Position numbers and translations under genes: made by a program. Source: Vibrio sp. Y2-5 (GTDB lineage Bacteria > Pseudomonadota > Gammaproteobacteria > Enterobacterales > Vibrionaceae). From it: 64,000 nucleotides of DNA. Below the pieces are notes generated by a model, which searched no databases, was not told the DNA's origin, and saw only the letters and a program-made list of their open reading frames with translations. This document shows positions 1 through 8,817 of this stretch, piece by piece; the first letter of the stretch is position 1; each line of letters opens with the position of its first letter. The DNA lies in contig NZ_JACVEG010000002.1 of NCBI RefSeq assembly GCF_014596725.1, positions 434,001-498,000 on the forward strand, given 5' to 3'.

Positions 1-91
1 AACTGGTTCCCCAAACGATAGCAACCATCAGTAGCAAAAGCTCCGGCAGGGTGACCAACGATATTCTCGTTTTAATGGCTATGCTAGACAT
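1..91 (-). CDS. EamA/DMT-family transporter, N-terminal fragment
   Basis: Reading leftward from an ATG at 89-91, about 30 codons stay open to the window edge. The peptide begins MSSIAIKTRISLV and runs into a first membrane segment ending in VAIVWGTS, a typical start of drug/metabolite transporters of the EamA family. A good ribosome site (GAAGGAAG) lies just upstream. The gene diverges from the LysR-type regulator at 189, an arrangement in which such regulators often control the neighbouring transporter. The rest of the gene is outside the window, so substrate and length cannot be judged. Confidence 0.7.
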   Translation of the reverse strand, partial: MSSIAIKTRISLVTLPELLLLMVAIVWGTS

Positions 92-188
92 GTTTTCTTC
101 CTTCTAAAATCGTTCTAATTTGACTCAATCACTATCCACTAGTACGTTATTTGGAACAATATGGAGATATGCAAAGGATTTTTGCGTT

Positions 189-1100
189 ATGGACACGAAT
201 AAGCTTATTACCTTGTTGCCAGAGATGGCGATTTTTGTCGTAGTGATTGAAGAGGGAAGCTTTTCAAAAGCCGCAGAAAGGCTAGGCGTGGCACCATCTT
301 CGGTGAGTCGTTCTATTGCTAAATTGGAGAGTTCTCTCAACAAAAAGCTGCTTGAACGCACGACTCGCAATATGCGTTTAAGTACTTCAGGAGAGCAGAT
401 TCACAGTTTGTGTGTCGACATGCTCAAATCTGCGCGCTTAGCAACCGATGCTGCCTATTCCTCACAGGATGACGTCTCTGGAGAAATTCGAATCGCGGCT
501 CCAAGGGCCTTTTCCAGCCAAGTTCTTTCGCCCATCATTTTGGATTTTCTTCAGCAATACCCGAAAGTAACGGTGCACTTTATTGTCGAAGACCATTTCA
601 TTGACCCTGTCGGGCATGAAGTGGATATGATCATCCACATTACAGAAAAGCCTGTAGAAGGCTTGGTTGCTAAAGTGTTAGGTTCAAACCGTTTGGTTTT
701 GTGTGCTAGTACAGAGTATTTAAACGAATATGGTTACCCGTCTGAACCGGAAGAGTTGGTAGATTATCAATGTATTCGTTTGGGTGAGTCCGTCTTTGAC
801 CGTAAGTGGGAGTTTCGTAAAGACCAAGAAATCCGCAGTGTGACGGTAGATGGTCGATTGGCGGTCAATCATACCCATATTCGTAAAGATGCAGTACTTC
901 GAGGAATGGGGATTTCGATATTTCCTCAGTTCTCAATCGCTAAACTAGTTCAGTCTGGGGCAGTGGTAGAACTGTTTCCTGAGTGGGAAATACTCAGTCG
1001 CTATCAAGGACAAATTGTGGCGCAATACCCACAGTCCCGATTCATTCCAAATCAGTTAAAAGTGTTGGTTGATTATCTTCAGCACAGGCTAAGTACCTAA
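189..1100 (+). CDS. LysR-family transcriptional regulator
   Basis: A 303-residue protein, the usual LysR size. Residues about 8-65 form the winged helix-turn-helix (FSKAAERLGVAPSSVSRSI), followed by a linker helix and a two-lobed periplasmic-binding-like effector domain containing APRAFSSQVLSPIILDF. The sequence resembles the CrgA/DmlR-type subgroup of LysR proteins. Start chosen at ATG 189 because AAAGGA sits about 10 bases upstream; an upstream TTG at 120 would add 23 residues unlike the family. It diverges from the cut EamA transporter at 91, so a role in controlling that transporter and itself is inferred. The ligand is unknown. Confidence 0.85.
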   Translation: MDTNKLITLLPEMAIFVVVIEEGSFSKAAERLGVAPSSVSRSIAKLESSLNKKLLERTTRNMRLSTSGEQIHSLCVDMLKSARLATDAAYSSQDDVSGEIRIAAPRAFSSQVLSPIILDFLQQYPKVTVHFIVEDHFIDPVGHEVDMIIHITEKPVEGLVAKVLGSNRLVLCASTEYLNEYGYPSEPEELVDYQCIRLGESVFDRKWEFRKDQEIRSVTVDGRLAVNHTHIRKDAVLRGMGISIFPQFSIAKLVQSGAVVELFPEWEILSRYQGQIVAQYPQSRFIPNQLKVLVDYLQHRLST

Positions 1101-1174
1101 AAAGCCTATAGCTGTGTACTTTACCGCCTAGGTTAAGTGCTAGAATGGTTTCTTTTATCAAAGATGTATTTCTA

Positions 1175-1738
1175 ATGAGTAGTGAACACTTTAAAGGTAA
1201 ATACGAAGTTGAGTTGAAGTTCAGAATTGCGTCGAAAATGGGGTTTCTTGAAACGCTCAAGTACCTTCCTCATGAAGTCATGCTTGAAGACAACAGCGAG
1301 AGAGACTGGTATTTCGATACGCCTGACAATACGCTCCAAGCCCAGAACAAAAGCTTATGTATTCGTACTATGGAGCCGTCAGGTATCAAGTTATGGATAG
1401 TCAAAGGCCCTGAAGCAGACCGATGTGAAGCGACCAATATAACCGATGCCGACAACGCGAAGAGCATGCTACAAAATCTAGGTTATCGTGTCAGCTTGAA
1501 GGCGATGAAGACGCGCAGCATTTACTTTGTGGGCGATTTTCACATTACTGTCGATTCATTGGACGGTATTGGTGACTTCGCTGAATTTGCCATCATGACG
1601 GATGATAAAAGCAAGCTCGAAACCTACCGTGGTGAACTGCTGAACTTAGCCAGTCAGTTTGGGCTTACCGAAAGCGACTTGGAGTTCAAGTCTTACAAGC
1701 AAATGTTTGTAGCTAAGTCTGTAAACCCTTCGACATAG
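1175..1738 (+). CDS. cyaB: Class IV adenylate cyclase / CYTH-domain protein
   Basis: About 187 residues, close to the roughly 180 of CyaB proteins. The N-terminus carries the CYTH signature ExExK (residues EVELK near position 10), then RDWYFDTPDNTL, a strand with basic residues (SLCIRTM) and a late acidic strand ITVDSLDGIGDFAEF, as expected for the triphosphate tunnel fold. Members convert ATP to cAMP or hydrolyse triphosphates; which one applies here cannot be told. An ATG at 1145 would add ten mainly hydrophobic residues, so 1175 is preferred, but the ribosome sites of both are weak. It converges with murR, with three bases between the stops. Confidence 0.75.
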   Translation: MSSEHFKGKYEVELKFRIASKMGFLETLKYLPHEVMLEDNSERDWYFDTPDNTLQAQNKSLCIRTMEPSGIKLWIVKGPEADRCEATNITDADNAKSMLQNLGYRVSLKAMKTRSIYFVGDFHITVDSLDGIGDFAEFAIMTDDKSKLETYRGELLNLASQFGLTESDLEFKSYKQMFVAKSVNPST

Positions 1739-1741
1739 CGA

Positions 1742-2590
1742 TCAAAGAATCTGACGAATATCAGAAGAAATATTGCTGATTAACTCTCTGGCGCTGTCAT
1801 CACGTAGTTGCACCAGATAGATAAACAGCAGGTCAGTAATCACGTTTTGGGCGCTTCTCGATGCAATAGCAGAGCTTCGGTTCTCCACCTCATCTGCAAT
1901 GGTATCAAAGGTGATATCTGCTATCTGACGTAGGCGACTTTTATTCGGTGAGCTCAGCGCTATTACTGTCGCGCCTTGTTCTTTAGCTGCTTCTGCTGCG
2001 ACCAATATTTCTTTGCGCTCCCCAGAAAAAGAGATAGCTATCTGCACATCTTTTTCAGTCAGGGTTCGAGCAACCGCAATTTGAACATGGCTGTCTTGTT
2101 CGGTTATCGCTGTGATCCCCAATTTTAAAAGCTTATAGCCGAGATCTTTCGCCGTCAGTGCCGATCCACCAATACCGACAATTTGAACGGTGCGAGCATC
2201 ACTCAGCCACTGTACTGCCTGATTACAAGCATCAAAAGAGAGGGCATTTGTGGTTTGAAACATCGCATCGGTTTTGGCTTTGATCAGCTTCTGAGCAATC
2301 ACTGCAAGAGGGTCATCGGCAAATATTCCGCTGTGCAGTGGTGTTGATGAGATTGCCTGCTTACGACCAATGTCTTCAGATAGTGCTAGCTTAAATTCAC
2401 TGTATCCTTTGAAACCTAAGCGCTGAGTGAATTTAACGATCGTTGATTGGCTCACTTGTGCTTCTTGAGCCAGTTCTTGGCTTGTCATATATGCAGCTTT
2501 TGCGGCATTTTCAACAATCCAATCTGCAACCTGACGACCACTTTGAGAAAGCTGACTGCGTTTAGCGATGATTTTATTGCTTACGGACAT
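1742..2590 (-). CDS. murR: MurR/RpiR-family repressor of the MurNAc genes
   Basis: 282 residues. Residues about 1-75 are an RpiR-type helix-turn-helix (MTSQELAQEAQVSQSTIVKF), and residues about 110-260 form a SIS sugar-phosphate isomerase fold (VGIGGSALTAKDLGYKLLK) that in this family senses sugar phosphates. It diverges from murQ-murP, the pattern seen with MurR, which responds to MurNAc 6-phosphate. Two palindromes in the divergent region (2611 and 2775) fit as its operators. The functional assignment rests on family plus context; within RpiR proteins the ligand cannot be read from sequence alone. Confidence 0.85.
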   Translation of the reverse strand: MSVSNKIIAKRSQLSQSGRQVADWIVENAAKAAYMTSQELAQEAQVSQSTIVKFTQRLGFKGYSEFKLALSEDIGRKQAISSTPLHSGIFADDPLAVIAQKLIKAKTDAMFQTTNALSFDACNQAVQWLSDARTVQIVGIGGSALTAKDLGYKLLKLGITAITEQDSHVQIAVARTLTEKDVQIAISFSGERKEILVAAEAAKEQGATVIALSSPNKSRLRQIADITFDTIADEVENRSSAIASRSAQNVITDLLFIYLVQLRDDSARELISNISSDIRQIL

Positions 2591-2610
2591 AACATAAACT
2601 CAATTATTTT

Positions 2611-2624
2611 GAATAAATTATTCC
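2611..2624. promoter_or_regulatory. Putative MurR operator, murR-proximal
   Basis: GAATA-AAT-TATTCC lies 20 bases upstream of the murR start. It shares its arms with the second palindrome at 2775 in the same divergent region, so it probably serves autoregulation. Assignment to MurR is inference from position and symmetry. Confidence 0.5.
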
Positions 2625-2753
2625 AAGTCAGAAATAATACTGCTTGATGATATCTTTATGTTTTTATGTAAATATTTTCTGCAACAATAACAATTAAGCA
2701 TTGTTCTGACAGCCATTATTCCACAGTTTCAGAGGCTAAAGAATAACCTTAAC

Positions 2754-2769
2754 TGTGATTTTTGTCACC
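2754..2769. promoter_or_regulatory. CRP-cAMP site upstream of murQ
   Basis: TGTGA-TTTTTG-TCACC matches the TGTGA-N6-TCACA consensus with one mismatch, 60 bases upstream of murQ. Catabolite control of a PTS sugar operon is expected; E. coli murQP is also CRP dependent. Confidence 0.6.
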
Positions 2770-2774
2770 TTAAA

Positions 2775-2789
2775 GGAATATTTTATTCC
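2775..2789. promoter_or_regulatory. Putative MurR operator, murQ-proximal
   Basis: Perfect palindrome GGAATA-TTT-TATTCC, immediately downstream of the CRP-type site and 40 bases before murQ. The position suits repression of the murQP promoter, and the arms match the palindrome at 2611. Confidence 0.55.
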
Positions 2790-2828
2790 ATAGAATCGCC
2801 GTCAGATAAACCTAGTGAGTAATACTGA

Positions 2829-3731
2829 ATGAAAATTGATTTAAGTCGTTTGACCACTGAAAGCCGTAATCCAGCAAGCGCCGAGATTGATACCCTTTCA
2901 ACCACAGAAATGTTGAAAGTGATCAACCAAGAAGACCAAAAAGTTGCGTTGGCAGTAGAAGCTGTGCTTCCTCAGATTGCTCAAGCTGTAGATGCGATTG
3001 CAGCAGCATTTGCCCAAGGCGGCAGACTGATCTACATGGGCGCGGGCACTTCAGGACGCTTGGGTATTTTGGATGCCAGTGAATGCCCTCCCACTTATGG
3101 CACGTCTCCAGATATGGTCGTCGGTCTGATTGCTGGCGGTCATCAAGCGATTCTGAAAGCGGTAGAAAACGCAGAAGACAACCGAGATTTGGCACAAAGT
3201 GATTTAAAAGCGCTGAACTTAACCAATAAAGATGTGGTGGTTGGTATCGCTGCAAGTGGGCGTACGCCTTATGTATTGGGTGGTTTAGAGTACGCGACAC
3301 AAGTTGGAGCCACCACGGTATCTGTGGCGTGTAACCCTGTGTGTGCAATGGCAGACGCGGCGCAAATTGCAATTCTTCCGATTGTTGGTGCGGAAGTGGT
3401 GACAGGTTCGTCTCGCATGAAGGCGGGCACAGCGCAAAAGCTGGTACTGAATATGCTGACAACGGGCGCGATGATTCGCAGCGGTAAAGTGTTTGGCAAC
3501 CTTATGGTGGATGTTGAAGCCACCAACGCCAAACTCATTCAACGCCAAACCAACATTGTGGTGGAAGCGACAGGCGCATCGAGTGAAGAAGCAGAACTAG
3601 CACTCAACGAATGTGGTCGTCACTGTAAAACCGCCATTCTAATGATTCTTTCAGGGCTGGATGCCGAACAGGCAGCCGCCAAACTTCAGCAGCACAAGGG
3701 TTTTATTCGCGCTGCACTTAACGATAAATAA
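2829..3731 (+). CDS. murQ: N-acetylmuramic acid 6-phosphate etherase
   Basis: 300 residues, the normal MurQ length (E. coli 298). The enzyme cleaves the lactyl ether of MurNAc 6-phosphate to GlcNAc 6-phosphate and D-lactate in the cytoplasm during peptidoglycan recycling or use of external MurNAc. Visible family marks are [10 protein letters not shown] at the N-terminus, the SIS-domain loop [17 protein letters not shown] with the catalytic Glu of the DASE segment, [15 protein letters not shown], and [18 protein letters not shown]-terminal segment with [11 protein letters not shown] resembles the UBA-like end of MurQ. It lies 27 bases ahead of murP and diverges from murR. Confidence 0.95.
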   Translation: MKIDLSRLTTESRNPASAEIDTLSTTEMLKVINQEDQKVALAVEAVLPQIAQAVDAIAAAFAQGGRLIYMGAGTSGRLGILDASECPPTYGTSPDMVVGLIAGGHQAILKAVENAEDNRDLAQSDLKALNLTNKDVVVGIAASGRTPYVLGGLEYATQVGATTVSVACNPVCAMADAAQIAILPIVGAEVVTGSSRMKAGTAQKLVLNMLTTGAMIRSGKVFGNLMVDVEATNAKLIQRQTNIVVEATGASSEEAELALNECGRHCKTAILMILSGLDAEQAAAKLQQHKGFIRAALNDK

Positions 3732-3758
3732 TCTTCTCTGCTAATTAAGGACTCTTTT

Positions 3759-5204
3759 ATGGCAAAGATTACCGAAACAATGATATCGCAGATCCTCTCT
3801 GCGGTGGGTGGCAGCAGTAATGTCAGCAAATGCGGCAACTGTATGACCCGTCTTCGTTTGACTCTGGCAAATAATTCTGTTGCTGAGCAAGCTGCGATTA
3901 AACAAATTCCGGGCGTACTTGGTGTGGTGGAAAGTGATGAGCAGTTCCAAATCATCCTTGGCCCTGGGAAAGCACAACAAGCGGCTGATTTAATGAATCA
4001 GTTGATCGACAGTTTAACTGGTGGCGATGAGGCTCCGGCCAACCAAGACCTTTCCTCTATCGCCGCAGAGCAGAAGAAACAAGTTAAAAGTAAACAAACC
4101 AGTTCAGTGCAACGTTTTCTCAGCAAATTTGCGACTATTTTTACTCCACTGATCCCCGGCTTCATTGCGGCTGGTTTGCTACTAGGTTTTGCGACTCTAC
4201 TTGAGCAAATCTTCGTTATAGGGCAAGAGCCTAGCCTGTTTATGGTCGACTTGATTGCCTATATGAAGGTGTTTGGTAAAGGTCTGTTTGCTTTCCTAAG
4301 TATTCTTATTGGCTACAACGCTCAACAAGCATTCGGTGGTTCAGGCGTGAATGGTGCCATTCTCGCTTCACTATTTGTGCTCGGTTATAACCCAGAAGCG
4401 ACTTCTGGCATTTACTCGGGAATGAGTGAATTCTTCGGCTACACCATCGACCCACGCGGCAATATCATCGGTGTTCTTCTTGCTGCGATTATTGGTGCGC
4501 AGGTTGAACGCAGAGTTCGTCGTTATATGCCTGATGATTTGGATATGATCCTAACTTCTGTGGTGACTCTGCTTATCATGGGTGTGGTGACTTATGTGGT
4601 GATCATGCCAATTGGTGGTGAGCTATTTAAAGGAATGTCTTGGTTGTTCCTTAACCTTAATGACAACCCACTTGGCGCTGCAATCTTGGCGGGTCTGTTC
4701 CTGATATCAGTTGTGTTTGGTATTCACCAAGGCTTTGTTCCTGTCTATTTCGCACTGATGGAAGCACAAGGTTTTAACTCTCTGTTCCCAATTCTAGCAA
4801 TGGCGGGTGGCGGTCAGGTTGGTGCAGCACTGGCTCTTTATGTCAAAGCGAAGAAAGAAGCGGTACTACGCACTCAGATTAAAGGCGCCATTATTCCGGG
4901 TATCTTGGGTATCGGTGAACCATTGATTTACGGTGTGACACTGCCTCGAGTGAAACCATTTGTCACCGCATGTATTGGTGGTGCGGCTGGTGGCTTCTTC
5001 ATTGGTTTGGTCTCTTATTTAGGATTACCTGTTGGTTTAAACACTGTATTTGGTCCATCCGGTATTGTCGCGATTCCTCTGATGACCTCTCATCACGGCA
5101 TATTCACAGGCATGATGGTGTTCGTAACTGGTTTGGTTATCTCTTACATTGTCGGCTTCCTGAGCACTTACTTCTTCGGTAGCAAAGACATCGATTTAAG
5201 CTGA
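3759..5204 (+). CDS. murP: PTS N-acetylmuramic acid transporter subunit IIBC
   Basis: 481 residues in the inner membrane. Residues about 1-90 form the IIB domain with its phosphocysteine in the segment [13 protein letters not shown] linker follows, and from about residue 120 the IIC domain has about ten membrane segments, including the loop [21 protein letters not shown] that carries the conserved GE(P/A)LIYG substrate motif. No IIA domain is present, so a glucose-type IIA from elsewhere must donate phosphate, as for E. coli MurP. It would import and phosphorylate MurNAc for MurQ. It is the last gene of the murQP operon and is followed by a clear terminator. Confidence 0.92.
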   Translation: MAKITETMISQILSAVGGSSNVSKCGNCMTRLRLTLANNSVAEQAAIKQIPGVLGVVESDEQFQIILGPGKAQQAADLMNQLIDSLTGGDEAPANQDLSSIAAEQKKQVKSKQTSSVQRFLSKFATIFTPLIPGFIAAGLLLGFATLLEQIFVIGQEPSLFMVDLIAYMKVFGKGLFAFLSILIGYNAQQAFGGSGVNGAILASLFVLGYNPEATSGIYSGMSEFFGYTIDPRGNIIGVLLAAIIGAQVERRVRRYMPDDLDMILTSVVTLLIMGVVTYVVIMPIGGELFKGMSWLFLNLNDNPLGAAILAGLFLISVVFGIHQGFVPVYFALMEAQGFNSLFPILAMAGGGQVGAALALYVKAKKEAVLRTQIKGAIIPGILGIGEPLIYGVTLPRVKPFVTACIGGAAGGFFIGLVSYLGLPVGLNTVFGPSGIVAIPLMTSHHGIFTGMMVFVTGLVISYIVGFLSTYFFGSKDIDLS

Positions 5205-5234
5205 TTCATTCACCCCTATAGGAATGAAATGGCG

Positions 5235-5266
5235 ACGCCTTTGAGAAATCAGAGGCGTTTTTTTAA
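5235..5266 (+). terminator. Rho-independent terminator of murQP
   Basis: The ACGCCT / AGGCGT stem (5235-5240 with 5253-5258), extended by TGA/TCA, is followed by seven T residues, 30 bases after the murP stop. Confidence 0.8.
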
Positions 5267-5320
5267 TTAACCATCATCAACCGACGGTTTTACACTGTAA
5301 ACGTGGTTAATAGTTACGAT

Positions 5321-5346
5321 AAAAAAGAAGCGGCCGAAGCCGCTTC
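5321..5346 (-). terminator. Rho-independent terminator of the yiaWV operon
   Basis: GAAGCGG / CCGCTTC stem with a six-base loop. On the plus strand it is preceded by six A residues, so on the minus transcript it is followed by six U residues, 33 bases beyond the yiaV stop. Confidence 0.75.
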
Positions 5347-5378
5347 TATCTATTTGAATGTCCCGCTTGAGCGGAGAA

Positions 5379-6509
5379 TTAATGGTCTAGGTATAGGTAG
5401 TTTTGCCAGCTCTTCATGCGGATAAGCACTTTACGCATGATAGACACATGCTCAAAGCTATCGGAATACACCGCGATTTCGGCGCTTGAACCTAGTGGTA
5501 GATGGTATTCACTCATATCATCAGTGAGTCTCAGTTTAACCATCACTCGGCCTTGGGTATTGATTGACTGAGTACCTAACAGAGAACCTCTCGCCTGTAC
5601 TTGGCCTTCAGCAATTGCTGGGATGATATCAACCACTTCGCCTTTGAACACTTTACCCGGAATCGATCTAAATACGAATTCAGCTTCGAAACCCGATTTC
5701 AAACGCTGCATGGAGTTTTGACGGAAAGCTCCATAGAAATAAACATCTTCTGAGTGCACGAACGTCATTACTGGAGCTAAAGGTAGCGGTACAGCCATCA
5801 TACCCGGACGTAGCGCCAGTTGAGTAACAAAGCCATCAGTAGGAGCGGTTACAACAGTTTGCTCTAAGTTGAATTGTGCTTGGACCAGTTCTGCTTGAAC
5901 ACGAGCAACGGTTGTGTTTTCACCGTTAATCTCAGACTCATACGCTAGGCGAGCAGACTCCTGACTGGCTTGAGCCGCTTCTAGAGCTGCTTGAGCACCT
6001 TTGTAGGCCTGCTTGGTTGTATCAACTTGTTGTGCGGTAAATGCACCACGTTTAAAGCCTTTTTCATAGCGTTGATACTCTCTTTTCGCTTTGTCGCGAG
6101 CCGCTTCTGCTTCAGTGGTATTTGATACCGCTTCTTTATAAACCGACTCTAACTGCAGGACTTGTTGTTGTGCTTCTGCAACCGCAGCTTCTTTACGTAT
6201 TACTTCAGCTTGGAACGGAGTAGGGTCAATTTTGAACAATACATCGCCTCTCTTGAGAGGCTGGTTTGGAATCACGTCAACTTCAATAACCTTGCCGCGA
6301 ACACCCGATACGATAGGTGTTGTGCTATAGGCTTGACCACCGATAGCAGTAAATGGGTGGTTATAGTTCATAAGAAGAATCAGAGTACCAATAAGTACCA
6401 CGCCACCTAATACGGCCGTTGGCACTGACCACTTGTTCAGAGGAATTTTGAATACTTTAAAAATGGCAATACAAATAGCGGTGTAAGTCAGAATAAGTAA
6501 CAAATCCAT
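5379..6509 (-). CDS. yiaV: HlyD-family membrane fusion protein (YiaV-like)
   Basis: 376 residues. Two hydrophobic segments at the N-terminus (about 1-20 and 28-48) anchor it in the inner membrane. A biotinyl-lipoyl-like half motif (SGVRGKVIEVDVIPNQPL) follows, then a long alpha-helical hairpin rich in Ala, Glu and Gln (about 95-210), the second lipoyl half (VVTAPTDGFVTQL) and a beta-barrel. It pairs with the DUF3302 protein just upstream, the same partnership as E. coli YiaV-YiaW. The stop of that gene overlaps this start as TAATG. No transport ATPase or permease is adjacent, so the substrate is unknown. Confidence 0.85.
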   Translation of the reverse strand: MDLLLILTYTAICIAIFKVFKIPLNKWSVPTAVLGGVVLIGTLILLMNYNHPFTAIGGQAYSTTPIVSGVRGKVIEVDVIPNQPLKRGDVLFKIDPTPFQAEVIRKEAAVAEAQQQVLQLESVYKEAVSNTTEAEAARDKAKREYQRYEKGFKRGAFTAQQVDTTKQAYKGAQAALEAAQASQESARLAYESEINGENTTVARVQAELVQAQFNLEQTVVTAPTDGFVTQLALRPGMMAVPLPLAPVMTFVHSEDVYFYGAFRQNSMQRLKSGFEAEFVFRSIPGKVFKGEVVDIIPAIAEGQVQARGSLLGTQSINTQGRVMVKLRLTDDMSEYHLPLGSSAEIAVYSDSFEHVSIMRKVLIRMKSWQNYLYLDH

Positions 6510-6889
6510 TATTTTTGCTCCTCTTCTTTAGATGTCTCAGAAGCTTCTGGAGCTTGGCTTTGACTTAGTTTTGCGATTTCACTTTTTAGCATGGCTACTT
6601 GTTGGGTCAATTCGTCGACACGCACATGGATATCATGCGTTTCTTCTTGAAGCTTATGGAATCCCCAGCCGCGATCTTCACGCCATAGTGTTGCCCAAAT
6701 CCATAAGAACGGCCACAAAATGTGAAGAGTAAACAGGCTAACCCAGCCTGCCACGTGAATGGCATCTTGGTGAGGGTGATTGCGCTCTTTGGCGATTTCG
6801 TACGGAATGTCATGGATGACGATGATGCCGTAGAAAATCACCAAACTCACAAATACCAACATACCTAGGGCAAAATAATCTAAAAACAT
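6509..6889 (-). CDS. yiaW: DUF3302 inner-membrane protein (YiaW-like)
   Basis: 126 residues. Two membrane segments (about 5-27 and 45-68) bracket a short loop with HDIPYEIAKERNHPHQDAIH, typical of DUF3302. After GWGFHKLQEE the protein continues as a predicted coiled coil (VRVDELTQQVAMLKSEIAKL) and an acidic tail. It is somewhat longer than E. coli YiaW (107 residues) because of this tail. It is transcribed before, and translationally coupled to, the HlyD-family gene, so the two probably act together in an envelope efflux complex. The biochemical role is unknown. Confidence 0.8.
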   Translation of the reverse strand: MFLDYFALGMLVFVSLVIFYGIIVIHDIPYEIAKERNHPHQDAIHVAGWVSLFTLHILWPFLWIWATLWREDRGWGFHKLQEETHDIHVRVDELTQQVAMLKSEIAKLSQSQAPEASETSKEEEQK

Positions 6890-7236
6890 AGAGTGGTCCT
6901 ATATAAATTGAATACTTATAGTCGTGAATAACAAACTTCTTACCACGTAAAATCACAGCCAAATGAATAATGCACAGTTGGTGACTCAGAAAAGTCACAT
7001 AGCTATGAGAAAACCGTGGATGAGCACTGTTTTCGCCTATTAAAGCGTAGTACGTTTTTCTTTTATGCCGTAGCAAGTATTCTACTTGCGAATTAACTCA
7101 GTTGCATACTTCTATTTGCATCTAAGTTACTGCTAACTATCTGTTGAGTGTGAAATTATTCGAATTTAGGTGATATATCGATATAAAACATAGTCACATT
7201 ACGCTAAGAATAAAGATTCTTAGCTAATTTGAAAAA
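6890..7236. other. Intergenic region upstream of yiaW with one strong hairpin
   Basis: There is no credible gene here. The only structure I see is a perfect 9-bp stem GCTAAGAAT / ATTCTTAGC at 7203-7224 with a four-base loop, 13 bases beyond the stop of the diguanylate cyclase gene. It lacks a U-tract on either strand, so it is at best a weak terminator or a 3'-end stabiliser. The remainder is AT-rich and should hold the yiaW promoter. Confidence 0.5.
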
Positions 7237-8814
7237 CTACTCTGAACAGACTTGGTTTCGCCCATTCGCTTTTGCTCGATACAAGGCTTTATCTGCACGA
7301 TAGAAGGTTCTTTGTGTGTTTTCACCTTCTTTGCTTAATGTAATTCCAATGCTAACAGTTAATCCTCGTTCACCTAAGATATCCTGCCAGTGGTATTTGA
7401 AGATGCGTTCACGGAACTCTTCGGCAGCGGCCTGTGCTTGCTCTAAAGTCATGTTTTCAAGAATGACCAAGAACTCTTCACCGCCATAGCGAACACATGA
7501 AGCATGCGGGAAACTAAAGTGCTCTGCCAATTCACTTGAGACACTGACTATTGCTTTGTCACCGACAAGATGACTAAGTTCATCATTGATGGATTTAAAG
7601 TGGTCGATATCCACCACCAAGAAAGCAAACGGAGTTTCGTTGTGGAGAAGCTCTTTGAGCTTTCCGTCCAGCCAACGGCGGTTATGCAGTTTAGTGAGAG
7701 GATCGGTGAAGACGTCTTGTTGCAGACGCGCAACCGTATTTTTGTGTTGTTCTGTGGTCTCTTTCAGCTCTTGGTTCTCAAGTTCTGACACGATCAATTT
7801 TAATTGGAGTTCAAATCGTGATAAACGGCGCAATTGCGTTGCCCCTAATTCAGCGATTGGAATTTTTTGTATTAGATCTGACTCAATATTAAACGCTTCA
7901 CGCTCATAACGTAACGCTTCTTTATAGAGACCTTGACGTTCGAATATGCGACTGAAGGTTTTATATAAACCTTTTTCTAGCACCGGAGAAGGGAACCGTT
8001 TCAGACGCTTTTCTGTGGCAAATAACAGCATATTGGACAGTTCGGGTTTGCCCAATTCTAGAAAACATTTTGCGCGCTCAACCCGAACCATATTGGCAAG
8101 CCAGTATGAATGAATATTGCCCGGAGAAAACTGGACCATCGACAAAGTGCGGAGTGCTTGCTCTATCTCACCTTGGTGACGATATATCTTGGCTTCGTAC
8201 AAGATGGTTTGCCCGGCAAGAATTTTGTCGCTGACAAGAATACTGAGCTCTTCACACTCTTTAACCAGTTCATCGGCTTCACCAAATCGACCGAGGTTCA
8301 CATAGCAGGCAAGCATGTAAAGTTTGTATCGTAGCCTCAGAGAGCGACTACTGATAGCGTGATCAAGGCTATCGATTTTGAGGTAGTAACTCATTGCCCT
8401 GCGGTGATCACCATAAGCGTCACACAAATTGCCCATACCCAGAATCGCAAGTACATAGTCGTCGATGTAACGGTACTCGACGGCCAACCCCGAAGAAGAA
8501 ATGTGTTCTTGCAGCGCTTCGGCGTAATCGCCATTTTCAATCAGAAGCTCCGCAAGACTGTTTTTAACCGACAGAATAAGTTCTGCGTTCTCGGAATCTA
8601 ACAAGTTGAGTGCAGATCTTAGCTCACTGATACTGTTTTCGATTTGGCGCATTTCAGCATGGAACTCTGCGCTAACAATAAAACAGATCGCTTTTTCTTC
8701 ATTGGTGGAAGCAATCGTTCTACGAACTTTATTCCAGAAGACAATGGCCTCTTGGCCGTTTACCGATGTCGCGTCTAGCCCAGCTTCTTGAACTTTATTG
8801 AGTAGTGCTTCCAT
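7237..8814 (-). CDS. TPR-domain diguanylate cyclase (GGDEF)
   Basis: 525 residues. Residues about 1-330 are TPR-like helical repeats, residues about 330-365 a short coiled coil, and residues about 365-525 a GGDEF domain that makes c-di-GMP from two GTP. The metal and nucleotide motif VVDIDHFKSINDELSHLVGD and the signature RYGGEEF are both intact, so activity is likely. No RxxD inhibitory site precedes GGEEF. There is no membrane segment, so it should be cytosolic, with the TPR part as the likely input or partner surface. It starts three bases after the companion TPR gene, with GGAGGA as ribosome site. Confidence 0.9.
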   Translation of the reverse strand: MEALLNKVQEAGLDATSVNGQEAIVFWNKVRRTIASTNEEKAICFIVSAEFHAEMRQIENSISELRSALNLLDSENAELILSVKNSLAELLIENGDYAEALQEHISSSGLAVEYRYIDDYVLAILGMGNLCDAYGDHRRAMSYYLKIDSLDHAISSRSLRLRYKLYMLACYVNLGRFGEADELVKECEELSILVSDKILAGQTILYEAKIYRHQGEIEQALRTLSMVQFSPGNIHSYWLANMVRVERAKCFLELGKPELSNMLLFATEKRLKRFPSPVLEKGLYKTFSRIFERQGLYKEALRYEREAFNIESDLIQKIPIAELGATQLRRLSRFELQLKLIVSELENQELKETTEQHKNTVARLQQDVFTDPLTKLHNRRWLDGKLKELLHNETPFAFLVVDIDHFKSINDELSHLVGDKAIVSVSSELAEHFSFPHASCVRYGGEEFLVILENMTLEQAQAAAEEFRERIFKYHWQDILGERGLTVSIGITLSKEGENTQRTFYRADKALYRAKANGRNQVCSE

Positions 8815-8817
8815 TAA

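Noticed and set aside
2923-3462. Minus-strand open frame of 179 codons inside murQ
   Set aside because: It lies wholly opposite a strongly supported enzyme gene; composition is rich in Leu, His, Pro and Gln, as expected from a shadow frame.
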